Shown piece after piece: positions 32,995 to 44,800 of a DNA stretch of 64,000 nucleotides (position 1 is the first letter of the stretch; the number at the start of each line of letters is the position of its first letter). The notes below the pieces were generated by a model. That model ran no database searches and was not told the DNA's origin. It was given only the letters and a program-made list of their open reading frames with translations. The stretch covers positions 806,001-870,000 of the forward strand of contig NC_092794.1 in assembly GCF_918797505.1 (NCBI RefSeq), read 5' to 3'. This DNA is from Bemisia tabaci (taxonomy: Eukaryota > Arthropoda > Insecta > Hemiptera > Aleyrodidae). A program made the translations under genes and the position numbers.

Positions 32995-33847
32995 TCTGGC
33001 ATGGGAAGCGTAGCGGCCGGGGAATTGCGGGTCGCTGCGGCAGTTCAATAATTTCAGTGAGTAGTGCTATTGCACCTCTTTGTCAAGCACAACTATCTTC
33101 AATTTCATTTTTCTTTCTCTTCTTTTCAAAAACTGTATCATGTCTGCATCCACGATCCATTTATTATTCGTTTCTCAGTTCAATTGAGCATATTATATGA
33201 CTTGTCTTATGTGATTCACCTCTTCATTTCATTCTCTTCCTCCCATATCTCCGCCAATGTATGATATGCAGTCGACACGATTTATAGTTATTATAGATTA
33301 TAGATTATAGTTACACTATTGATGACATAACTGCTTATTCGAATCCAAACAGTTAGCCCTTTTGAGATATTTGCGGATTTTTAAAAATAGCCCTTTTGAG
33401 ATATTTGCGGATTTTTAAAAATTGACGAACTCAAAAATCGAAGAATTGGCAACAACATAAAAAACATAAACGCATCTTTAAAGTACACATTTTTTTAAAA
33501 AATTCCGTCCAAATCGGGACTTCAAAGCTCAATTTTAATGCCATCTACGGAATTGTCAGCCTCCCACTTGGAAACGCTGTAGCGGGCGGGGAAAATTGTT
33601 TTTGAACTTGCCACTGCCTGAAAAAGACGTGTCATGTGATAGGGAACGACATTTCCAACTTCGGACAAAATCCATGAGAAGGGGGGGGGGGGCGGCTGCA
33701 AAATCGCCGATTTTGAATAACCCCCTTTTCATCCTGTTTTTCTTCAAAAATGTTCAATGGCGTTCCTTTAAAAGTGGAAGTGGAAGGAATAGAGATTTCG
33801 GAACACCACAGTCGTGATCCATCTGTAGCCTCATTGTCAATACACAA
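32995..33847. other. unassigned, with a small direct duplication
   Basis: A 34-bp unit 'agcccttttgagatatttgc' plus flanks is tandemly doubled at about 33354-33422. A G10 run lies near 33680. No gene is recognised. Confidence 0.35.
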
Positions 33848-34060
33848 TGGGCCTGTTGCAAACTTTTGCTAGAGCAAAAATAAGAGTTGTTTCTTATAGA
33901 TAATGCCTCAAAAATCACGATGAGCGCATCGGCAAAGTCTGAAATGCACTCATAACTTCACAGTCTGCGTAAGAAATTTGCGGTTTTTTGAGCTTCCCGC
34001 TTCAAAAGCGATACTACGGCACAGGTGAACATTTTGTAAGAGGGGTCGTTCCATCGTCGG

Positions 34061-34984
34061 AAATTCAGCAAGTGGACTTTGAGAGATAAAACAAAGATAA
34101 ATGCCACAAAATCGGTAGAAGTAATTTTTACAAATCGCCCTTATAAACACATTCCACTTTCCCTAGGGAACGATATAATTCCACACGACACAGCTGCCAA
34201 ATATCTCGGACTTCACCTGGATTCCAGGCTCAGGTGGGGCACCCATATTAAAAAGAAAGTAGCCCAGCTACGTTTAAAGTTCTCTAATATGCAGTGGCTC
34301 GTCGGACGAAAGTCACGGTTACCTTTAAATATCAAGTTACTCCTCTACAAGTCAATGTTGAGGCCTGTTTGGAGCTATGGCTGCCAATTGTGGGGTTGTG
34401 CAGCCAAAACTTTAGATAAGATTGAAGTAATTCAAATGAAAATTCTGAGAAGCATAGCTAAAGCTCGTTAGTACGAGAGGAATGTCGATATTCGGGCAGA
34501 CCTCGACATTGATTCTGTGGAGGACTACATCACCAAGATGTACACCGCATATGAGAGCAGGTTGCATCGGCACCCCAACCCTGAAGCGCTCGCGCTCTTG
34601 GAATGGGACCGATGCCTCCGCCGATTAAAACGCCGCAAGCCCCATGAGCTTGGAATCCAGGGGTTCTCAAAATTCTCATAATATTAATCATCGTGCCTCT
34701 CTACGCTCTTAGGACGTGATCGGAGGTTTTTCGGGCTTTGACCGAGTCCGGTCGCCCAATTCTACACAGATAAATTAATAAGGCCTTTTTACTTTGAAGT
34801 AAATCTGTCTTTATCCTTTCTCCTTAATATTATAAAGGTAGTACTTTTTATAAAATGTATCTAGAATTAGTTTAATATTATTTAGACAATTAAGACAAGC
34901 TTTTAAAAGACTTATATGAACTCTAAAAGTGTTTATTGTACGAAATTTCTATTGTGCAAATAAAAAAAAAAAAAAAAAAAAAAA
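34061..34984 (+). mobile_element. 5'-truncated Jockey-clade LINE with poly(A) tail
   Basis: It is flanked by the 8-bp duplication ATCGTCGG (34053-34060, 34985-34992), ends in A24 after AAATAAA, and contains only the 3' part of the reverse transcriptase gene. This is the normal product of incomplete target-primed reverse transcription. Confidence 0.9.
34079..34681 (+). pseudogene. Jockey LINE reverse transcriptase, C-terminal third, one stop
   Basis: The frame begins within RT ('KINATKSVEVIFTNR'), passes 'KYLGLHLDSRLRWGTHI' (the thumb region), 'LLYKSMLRPVWSYGCQLWG', and after a TAG at about 34468 continues in frame to 'ADLDIDSVEDYI', 'SRLHRHPNPEALAL' and 'RRLKRRKPHEL' before TAA at 34679. The stop falls where the family usually has Trp (WYVRN-type), consistent with TGG to TAG. 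The catalytic YADD and the endonuclease are missing because of 5' truncation, so it is dead. Confidence 0.8.
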
Positions 34985-35398
34985 ATCGTCGGCAATACTC
35001 ATCATGGCCGACGCCAATCCGCCAAAACACGTGTGATGGGACGAGATAATACCTGAACTGGATTAGACCAGATAACAGTCGGCGTGTTTTAACGTTCATG
35101 TTTTCCACGCCCGAATTGATTGACCTTGAACTCTCCTCGAATTACGCGCGGAACTGCGCGCAAGTGTCGGCCATGATGAATATCGTCGACGATGGAGCGA
35201 CTCCTCCAACAAAATGTTCACCTGTGTCGTAGTATCGTTTTTGAAGCGGGAAGCTTAAAAAAACGCAAATTTTTTACGCAGATTGTGAAGTTATGAGTGC
35301 ATTTCAGACTTTGCCGATGCGCTCATCGTGATTTTTGAGGCATTATCTATAAGAAACAACTCTTATTTTTGCTCTAGCAAAAGTTTGCAACAGGCTCA

Positions 35399-35640
35399 TT
35401 ACGGAATGATCTTCTGTTAGATCGGTGGTAACTTGTAATGAGTAAATTCACAAGCCTCCTAGTGACCAACGTTTTTACTACCAGTGGCTATTTGTGCCTT
35501 TGTACGTGATCCTTCTGTAGTCTCACTGTCAATTCACAATTACGGAACGATCTTCTGTTAGATCGGTGGTAACTTGTATTAAATAAATTCTCAAGCCTCC
35601 TAGTGACCAACGTTTTTACTTTCAGTGACTGTTTGTGCCT
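35399..35640. repeat. tandem duplication, about 138-bp unit
   Basis: 'ttacggaatgatcttctgtt' and following sequence repeats at 35537 ('ttacggaacgatcttctgtt'). A third partial unit lies left of the MITE at about 33795-33847. Confidence 0.8.
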
Positions 35641-35756
35641 CTGCACCATGACCAAAGCATTGATACAGGGCGAAAAAGTAAAAATAATTTGAATTTAGTA
35701 TGTATGCTTCACATATATGTCTAATTGAGTGATTTCCCCCCTCTTTTTTTACATAG

Positions 35757-35831
35757 GCAGTGACGTTGCATACTGATTTGGGCGACATCAAATTAGAACT
35801 AAATTGTGAATCATGTCCACGAACATGTGAG
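35757..35831 (+). CDS. PPIL3: PPIL3 coding exon 2
   Basis: 25 codons, [16 protein letters not shown] to PRTCE, between acceptor acatag and donor gtatga. Starts and ends in phase 0. The first beta strand of the cyclophilin barrel. Confidence 0.88.
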
Positions 35832-38800
35832 GTATGACTGATTTTTCAATTCTTCTATCATATTTTGACATTCTTTCTTGTGCACGCTTAAGTGAACTGG
35901 CGCATTTTTTTCTGCTGTAGATACCTTTAGCTCCAGTATGTCTTGACTTTGAAGGAGGCTTTTGCAAGAAAGGCCTAATACCCCGTAGCTCTAATTGTTT
36001 CCATTGTTTGTATGCGATGAGCAAACAGTTTTGCCATAAGCAAGCAGCATTGAATCCACTGTACAGATAATTTAAGGAGCTTTAACTTTGAAAATAACCA
36101 ATTTTGTCGCTGGATCAATTCTTGGCAAGTTACACGCCATAATCTGAGGCCATTTTTGCCAAATCCGGCAACTTTCGGTCGAACATTGTTGGACAAAATA
36201 TGACACTTTCTTTTCTTGGACACATATGCCCGAAGACACTTCGTAAGTGAACTATGCGCTTTCTTTGCTATACGCCATGCTGCAGTCCTTGCAGTAACAA
36301 TTTCCTACCGAGCAAGGAGCTTCTAAAAGCCGAACCGTTTTCAAAGCTCTGTAGCGTCGAAATGACGCATTTCTAGAAAGTGTTGTGCAGTGCCTTCTCC
36401 GCGTGATTTTTCGCGCTCTTTCACATGTCGTTTTCCATTTTTCCAAACATTTTTGATCAAAAAATTTATTGCAATTTTAAAATTCGGGAACGCTCATAAC
36501 TTTACTTTCCGAAGACGCACGTCCTTGAAAACAGGAAAAATGAACAGTACGTTAAACAATACCCCCCTACATCATAACATGCTTTCATATGACGCATTTT
36601 TCCGTACTCTGCAGGTTTTTAGAAGGTGTAGGTACCTGAGATCTCCCAAATTCCGCCATGCCGGCCATTTTGAATATGTTGATGAACGATTCAAGCTATC
36701 AAACTGGCCGAAATTGATGCCCCAGTACCACTACAAAACGCCCATAAAGTTTTGAATGGGGGTTTTAAATTCAATCAAAGGGTTTGGACTTAATTAGAAA
36801 TCTCCAAAACTTCTTTTACAGAATTAAATAAAGATCTCCAAAACTTCTTTTACAGAATTTTCTCGCTCTGTGTGCCAGCAATTATTATAATGGATGTACA
36901 TTTCATCGTAATATAAAAGGTTTCATCGTTCAAACTGGAGATCCTACGAATACAGGGAAAGGTGGCACATCTATCTGGAGTCGAAAATTTGAGGATGAAT
37001 TCAAGGAAAATCTGAAGGTTGGTTTCGTCATAATTTATAGATTTTATGTCTACTTCCGTGCTTTGTTATTATTTTGCAAGAATAAGGAGGAAAAACATGG
37101 ACAAGTTTTATCTTCAACTTTGGGTTTGGCAAGTTTTGTGTCCATTTTCTTTTATTATTTTGTCAATATTTTTTTCTTTTACTTTTTAGCACAATGAAAG
37201 AGGCGTGGTTTCAATGGCGAATAATGGCCCAAATACTAACGGAAGTCAATTTTTTTTTACCTATGCCGCACAACCTTATTTAGATCTAAAGTACACTGTC
37301 TTTGGGAGGTAAGACTCTTTTTTTCTGTCCTCATAAATATTTTTGATTCCTAGGTAAGTACTCTTATTTTTACAGTTATCTTGGTACAAGAGAATAGATA
37401 TACATAAGAGCTGCAGCAAGGCATCATGGGGAAAGAAAGTCCACAAATCGTGTTGTTACTTGTGGCTTGACCTCCTTTCCTTGACACGTTAAGGTGAATC
37501 CTCAGCGGTATGCTGTAAGAAATTATTCCACGCAGGGGGCGCCATATCCGTGATTTTTTTGTTTACGTGTCAAAGAGTTCCTACAGCTCTACACGAGTCC
37601 TTCGGCTTGTTGAAAATTGGAGGAAACTCTGTCAAAATTGAAGGGTCGCATGAGATGTAGCTAGCAAATTGTTCTTCCTATCGACACCTGAAAGAATGAG
37701 AAAGGTTATCTGTGAATCGGCAAAATGACCATGATGCAACCAATCACAACTCTCAATTTCTCTCAGCAGTTGCGGGTACCCCTCTCTTACTTAATAGGTA
37801 TCATACCTTGCTAATTTTTGGCCATGTCGTATTGCAGGAAGTTTCTGATTTGATTCCTGGGTATTTTTCAGCGCTGAATTCCTAAGTCCGGAAAGTCCTT
37901 CCACTCCTCTAACTTTTTACCTAATTGAGATAAACGTTTGAAACTTGGGGAATGCTCCACTTGAAAGGGAGCTGTTGTTTGGCCTCCCTAAAATTTGTAG
38001 AGGATCCTAAAGGGGAGGGGGGGGGGAGGTAACAGACCTTAACTTTTTTTCATTCGCGAAGGCCCCTTGTGATGCCTCATCCAAAGGAGCATATAACAAG
38101 AACATATTTGCCGCTCAAACCCTAAGTCATTATCTAAACCGTTTCAAAATGGCGGTCAATTAAAATTTAAAAAGCCAAAATTGGCAACTCGGTTTTTTGC
38201 TGATGGACTTGTCTGAAATTCGGTATCTCTAAGTATTTTGGCCAAAAAAAAATGATTTGTCGTTAGATTTTCAAAAGAACTAAGGTTACCAATGATCGAC
38301 CATTTTGAACTTTAAGCGGCTGCTGCAAGTGCTGCACGGTGTGGCGATATGGGTAAAAAGTTGGACCTAAGCTATTCCCGAATCCTGAATATTTAGGATC
38401 GGAAATGTGTTCCACGAGTACTGTACTGTAAGGATTTGATCATGGTTTTTAAGTTTTCACCCTTCATGTTGACGGTAGAGGCTTCCAAAGTCTGCTAATT
38501 TGGCAATCTAATATTTCCTCTAAAAACGCATGAATGTTTGTGTCTCCTCTGTCCTTGCCTAAAGTTTAATGAGACCTTTTCCAATGACGTAACCTCACTC
38601 TAAGTAAGCTGCTGATCATTTTTCACTGCTAACATGTAGTCTTGAATGGCTTTGAAGACGAGTTATACCTTCTGAAAGTCCTCACTTCGTAAATTCTGAA
38701 AATAAAATTTTACATTAACTTTCGTTGCAAGTGCCACGGAGTGCCACGCTGGGATTTGTTTGGTCAGACCCACAGGACCTTTGAGCACCCTCCTGAGCAA

Positions 38801-41800
38801 TTTTTAGCTACCAATATCTGCCATTCCGACGGCAGGATAAGGCTATCTGATGTGAGGTTGGTGCGCGGAATCGGTTCTTATCACTCTGCGCGATCAATGT
38901 AGGGGTTGTCGGTAAGTTACCGAAACAGTTCCGTCAAAAAAAGTTCCGATAAGAGCGCTCTTACCGATAGCGATCTGAGTTTTCGGAACTGACGAAAATA
39001 AGCTGTTGCCATTTGTTCATCTATTTTACATGCCACCGCGCCAGACAATCTGACAAACCGACATACGGGGCAACAATGCATTGAGTGCGAGCTCTCAAAA
39101 CTCCGATAAGGCGGGCTGTTACCGATATCATCGCCATTGTCAGTACTGCCACCAGTTTCGGTAAGAGACGATACCGGTAGTGTTCCGGCAAGAATTCGTT
39201 TGAACACCCCTAGACCAATGCTTTAGCAGGTGTTAGGTATTTGCGATTTAAATACTGTTTTGTTTTTTTGCCATGTGTTAATTTTGCGAGGAACACGATG
39301 GTGCCACTAATTTTCTCTGAAATCAACTCCAAAGCTCGAAAAAAAGCTCTCAAAGTTGCGGCCCTAATGGAGGGAATATCCTACGCTACCCAGATAACAT
39401 CGGACGTTTCAAGGACGTAGATATCTACGTTTAACGTGGAACGTAACGTTCCTATTTCTACGTTGAAATCCACGTGGTCCAATGTATGGTGCGAAAACGT
39501 TTCGCTTTCACGGCGCTGATTGCTCAAAGAGTCAACTGCGCATGCGCAGCCCATGTCGGTACCAACCAAGTTCCTGGAATCAGTCTAATGAGCGGAGGTT
39601 GTGACTGTTCGAGTGTGTCTACCTTTGTTATCATGATCTCGACGTACCAAATGATTTTTGCAGTTTACTGTTGTGCGTGAAGTGATGCTTTCCTAAGTGT
39701 TATTTATATTCATGAAAGACTCTTTAATTATCTAGTTTACACTAGTCCGTTCCTAATTCTGTGTCTCAATTCAATGTCTACAATTTTAACCTGTAGATCT
39801 CATGTCCTACTCCAAAACCGAAAGCGCTTTAAGTATTCCCTCTCTAGTACGTATACCTCAATGAAAGTCGTACTCATGAAGTGAGTGGTTGTATTTTGTT
39901 TAAGTAATCATCATTTATCGCAAGTAATTAGATAATTAACGAAATTTTCGAATCGTAAACACGTTAAGAGGGAAAAAGGCGCACGAACTGTGAAAAGTCC
40001 AAAAGTAAATGCTGCACTATGTTATGCGAATGAGCTGGATTCTAATTTTACTGCAACCTTTGCGCTACACGTTCGTGCAATGTAGTCACCGCAACGGATA
40101 ATGCAACGTTCCTGTTAACGGTGTCGCTGCAACGTTTACGCGGGAACGTTCCGGGGACGATACTTAATACGTGGACACCCTCGTTGAATTACACGTTCCG
40201 GCACACGTCGCTATCCACGTGGAATGTTTCACAGGAAACGTTGAATTCTACGTTGTTGTCAACGTTGGAATTTTCATCTGGGTACCCTGAGGGTCCACCT
40301 CTATATAAAGACGATCTCTCTACACAAGGATAGGGCGCAAATACACTAATAGGGTTGCCACTTTGTCAGGGGACTCCAAAACTGAAAACACGGCAACTCA
40401 GTTAATGTATTAGCTTCCTATCTTTGCATAGAGAGTTTGTCTTGAGGTGATTCTCAGGGTAGTGTGGAATATCCTCTCCATTATGGCCTCAACTTTGGGA
40501 ACTTTTTTTAGCTTTGGAGTCGATTTCAGGGGAAACTAGTGGTGCCATCGTGTTTTTCACGAAATTTTACTTATGTGTGAATGCTTAAATTGCAAACTCC
40601 TGACACATGCAAGAGCTCCATTTTTCATCTCTGTAGGATCCATCGTGCAAGTAAAAGGTCAAAGATCAAAATAGGATAATTACGTTTAAAGATTGTCACT
40701 GGATGCAGACTGAAATCTAGTTTTATTGTGTGTGGTTTTTTTTCTTTCACCGTGTCATCCATTCACCTAACGAAACAGCAAAAGTTTCAATGTATGAAAA
40801 CAAAATTAGCATCGGTGACCTTCCAGGTATTGTGAACTAATAAAACACCGAACATATACAGTTTTTATTAATGAGAAATGTGAAACTATAGAAGGGACAG
40901 AATCAGATGCAATAGAGAAAAGCGAAGAGGAAGAAGAGGAAAAAATGGACGTGGAAGAAGTAGTTGAACGTTTAAGTATTGTTCAGTCATGAAGGGAAAA
41001 ATAGATAAATTGTTTAAAATCCTGTCTCTTCTATTTCTTTTAATTTTGTTTTTTTCATAAGTATTAAAAGATAGTGCTAAAATATACAAATTTGAATTTG
41101 AATAAAGCTCCTCACGAAGCCAGTTAGAAAGGAAGAGGGAAGGTGGCAAAAATTTTAAGAAGTGTTGAACGTTTAAGTTACAAAAATGTGTTCATTTGAC
41201 AGACGGAACTAAATATTTTTAGTACTTTTCTGGAACATCTCATGTAAATAGCGATTTTTCTCGGATTCCCATCACGTAACCGGTTTAAGTAAACGCAAAT
41301 TCGAAATCTACGATAAAAATTACCCTTGCCCACTGCTGTCTGATTCAGAATGATGCGTTTTAAAGCTACAGTTGATAACATAATAAAAATGGGGAGCGCG
41401 TGTTAGGGCAAACCTGCATTTCGCCACACCGCATGCCGCATGGTGGATCAAACCCTGCAAAAGGTTGGACATGGGCGTTACTCACAAATAGTCATTTCAT
41501 TGACGTAGATTGTCGTGCCTCGGGCTCCGGGCTATCAAAAATAACCCTCCAGCTAGCTCAGCAATGCGTGGGAGGAAAAACCCGGGCACGCAAAAAAATC
41601 ATACTAAGAAAACTCCTAAGAGGCAAAAAATATGGCTATAGCAAACTCTAGGTTTGCGTCTTCCCAATGCGACCTGCAGCCGCGCAGCCGAGGTGGCCAG
41701 GCAGGGATCCCTTCCTAGCTCGTCCCATCACATGTGCTCCTTCTCATACTCAAACGCTTTCCCCCGCGCAAAAGCCATCCTGAGGACCAGCACTTCGCGC

Positions 41801-44800
41801 AGGCAAGGCAGGATGAGAGGAAAACACAAAAGAGGGAAAGCCTAGAAAAGATATGCCCAACTTGTCCCAGCGCGCAAATCGCGGAAGCAAAGGAAATAGC
41901 ATCCCCGGAGAGAACTACGGCCCCTTTTCCCGAGCAGAAATCATACTCATGGATTTCCACGCAAAAGCGATCCGAAGACCGACGCTTCGCGCAGGAAATA
42001 CACGAGGATGATCCAAACTCAGAAAAGCAAATAGAAACTAAAAAATGAACTCCTTTTCTCGAGCAGGCATCATGCTCATGGATTTCCACGCAAAAGCGAT
42101 CCGAAGACCGACGCTTCGCGCAGGAAATACATGAGGACGACAAAGCTCGGAAAAGCAACTAGAAACTGGAAATGGACTCCATGGGAGTTCAGACTAGTGA
42201 AAAATATGAAAACTGAGATACAGAAAAATGAACACTTTATATAGCAAAAAATATGACACGCATAAGCTCCAATGAAGAAAAGTAGCACACAGCTACGAAA
42301 TACAAACTGAGTGATGATACATAGCATAAATATCAAAAAAACAATCCTTCCAAATCATACCTTCTCATAAACGTCGCCCAAGGGGAGGCAGTGTAAGACT
42401 GGCCCCCAGCGGCCTGGCGGCCGTGGCTTTTGAAGCTTCGCGTATCCGCGAGCGGGGCGAGCGGCGGGGTCCCAGGATGTTGGGCTTTGGGGCACGTGTC
42501 GAGGTCAACTCATCTCCGAAGGCGGCGTGTGCAAAAGAGGAAAAAAGGACTGAAATGCCTTATTACTGAAGATGGTCCGGCTCGTGAGAAAGTGCAATGC
42601 GGAGTTGCCACAACTGACAGCTTGTGGCACGACATACATGTCTTCCCAAAGAGTTATGTTTTATGATACGGGTATTGATTTTCAATTTTTCAATCCCAAT
42701 TTAGCGCACACAGCCTCCCAAAGTGGCTCAGGCGGCACTAGAGAAATATTGCCTCACTCGGGACAAATCGTTTGCCGGTTGGCATTTCCTCCCAATAGAT
42801 TTATGACGATTTCTGATAATGGAAGCTTTTTCTCCTCTTTAAGCAGAATATATTTCACTATAACATTTTAAAATATCGTCATTTTCATGCGCGGTATTCC
42901 TGCTTAAAAGTATTTCCCTCAAAACCATAAAAATAATAATATATAAGTAGACTTTTAACCACCTATTTACGGGAAACCTTTAGTGTTAACTGCAGGGTTG
43001 CCACGGTCTGGGAATTCAGGGAAAACCTGGAAAAGTCAGGGGAAAAAAAAGTGTTCTGGAAAACCTGGAAAAATCAGGGAATTTGACCAAAAACAGCTAA
43101 AAGTCAGGGAAAAATTGACAATTTTCACGAGTTGCTTAAAATCTTTCTTTTCTCGGTTTTGAACGCAATATAAATTGCGATGAATTGGCATATCTCGCGA
43201 TGCATTCAAGAGTTAAATTATGCCGCTGTATTTGGTCGCCAACGCAACAAGCAACGCAAATTGGAATGCCCAGTTTTTGTGTGTATTTTCAGAGGCGTAG
43301 GAAGGGGGGGGGGGGGGCCTGGCCCCCCAGAATTGAAAATAGTATCATCTGCCCCCCCCCCCCCCCCCCAGAAATTCTGGATGGTGCAAAAACACCTTCT
43401 TCCACGGTAAGTTTCTGTCGCCGTGGCCCATGAGACGATGCCTATAAATTGAATATAACCTGTTGAATGCAACAATTTCAAAGTATTTTCACCTGAAATT
43501 GCATAAAACTGGGTGATTTTCAGGCAGAAATTGAAGGAAAATTAGCGCCACAAGTGCCTCGAGATGCGCTCAAATAGAGTTAAAATTTCAAAAATTTTCG
43601 GGGGAGGCCCCCCGGACCCCCCTCTGACCTGGGGGGTGTTGAATACCCCCCAGACCCCCCGGTGGTGGGGGGCCAAAAGCAATCGAAGTTCTTGAAAAAA
43701 TAAACCATTTGAAGCTCACTTTAAAAATAGGTGTTTGAAAAATCCTGGGAAGGGAGAGATAAATAGAGAAACGAACACCAGGGAAGACCCCTTTTTTTAG
43801 AATGTTTCTTCAAAAGACCAATCGTTCAAAAATTTTCATTTCTAAAACAATTATTGGGTTGCTCAAGAAAGTCAAAAGCATCAAAATTAAAAGAAAAAGT
43901 TAACAACCCTTTTCGTATTCCCAAATGTTCTGCAATTAATTTCTGACTCCTTAGCTTAAGCGCGTTTCAAATGAGACGCTATATTAGTGGGATGGTAGCT
44001 AGCAAGGTGTAAAGAGCCGTATGCAAAAACGCCATTTTCCGCCCCCCCCCCCACTAAAACTTATTCAAACTTCGTCTATCAGTTACTAACACTGGAGCGC
44101 TTCTTTCCCCAAATTTTCAGACCCCCAAAAAATTTTTTGGGGGGGGGGGGCGCTAGGGGGAGTGGAAGTCAAAACCTGGGACCCTCGATATCTTTCGAAC
44201 GAAACAAGATATTGAGGCCCGGTTTGGACGAAAAATCGTCTAAAATTGCATACTTTAAGATTTTAAAGGTCAAAATCCCAAAATTAAATTTTTAACTTAA
44301 CTTATGTGTTTTTTTTCAGTTTTTGAGGAAAAACAATTTCTTTTAAACGGATTAAACTGAAATTTCACATTTTTTGATTTGAACCAAAACCAGTTTTTTA
44401 AATTGTTCGTCTTTTTCCGCATCCAACGAGTGGTCGTTTAAGCTGGGGAACCGAACGGTTCCGGAGTTATGATCGATTGAAGTTTCCGCTCAACGCGCGC
44501 CGACCGATTTTCGCGCGCAAAAAAGTCGGATTTGACTGTTATTAAATCAGATTTAATGTTCAAACTGAGCAAAATGCATTATTAGGGACTCTTGAGGGTC
44601 GCTGAGTCCAGAAATTACAGATACTCCGTACAGGACCACTGAGCGGCCGGTTGGCGCTCAGTGGGCCTCTAAAATAGCGCTACGGAGCTGTAATTTTAAA
44701 AACGTGAATTTTTTGGAAGTATCTGTAATTTCTGGACTCAGCGACCCTCAAGAGTCCCTAATAATGCATTTTGCTCAGTTTGAACATTAAATCTGATTTA

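Larger units (their letters stand above)
33848..35398. mobile_element. GGGCCTGTTGC-ended MITE split by a LINE
   Basis: The ends 'gggcctgttgcaaacttttg' (33849) and 'caaaagtttgcaacaggctc' (to about 35397) are inverted, with long matching arms (e.g. 'atgagcgcatcg', 'gaaatttgcg'). A Jockey LINE occupies 34061-34984. Outside, a nearly intact copy of the empty site exists at 35516-35545 ('gtcaattcacaattacggaa'). Confidence 0.8.

Noticed and set aside
37190..40992. Splicing of PPIL3 exon 4 to the orphan exon as an alternative C-terminus
   Set aside because: Phases disagree: exon 4 leaves two bases, the orphan exon needs one, and joining them gives an early stop. The conserved PPIL3 end is at 48935.
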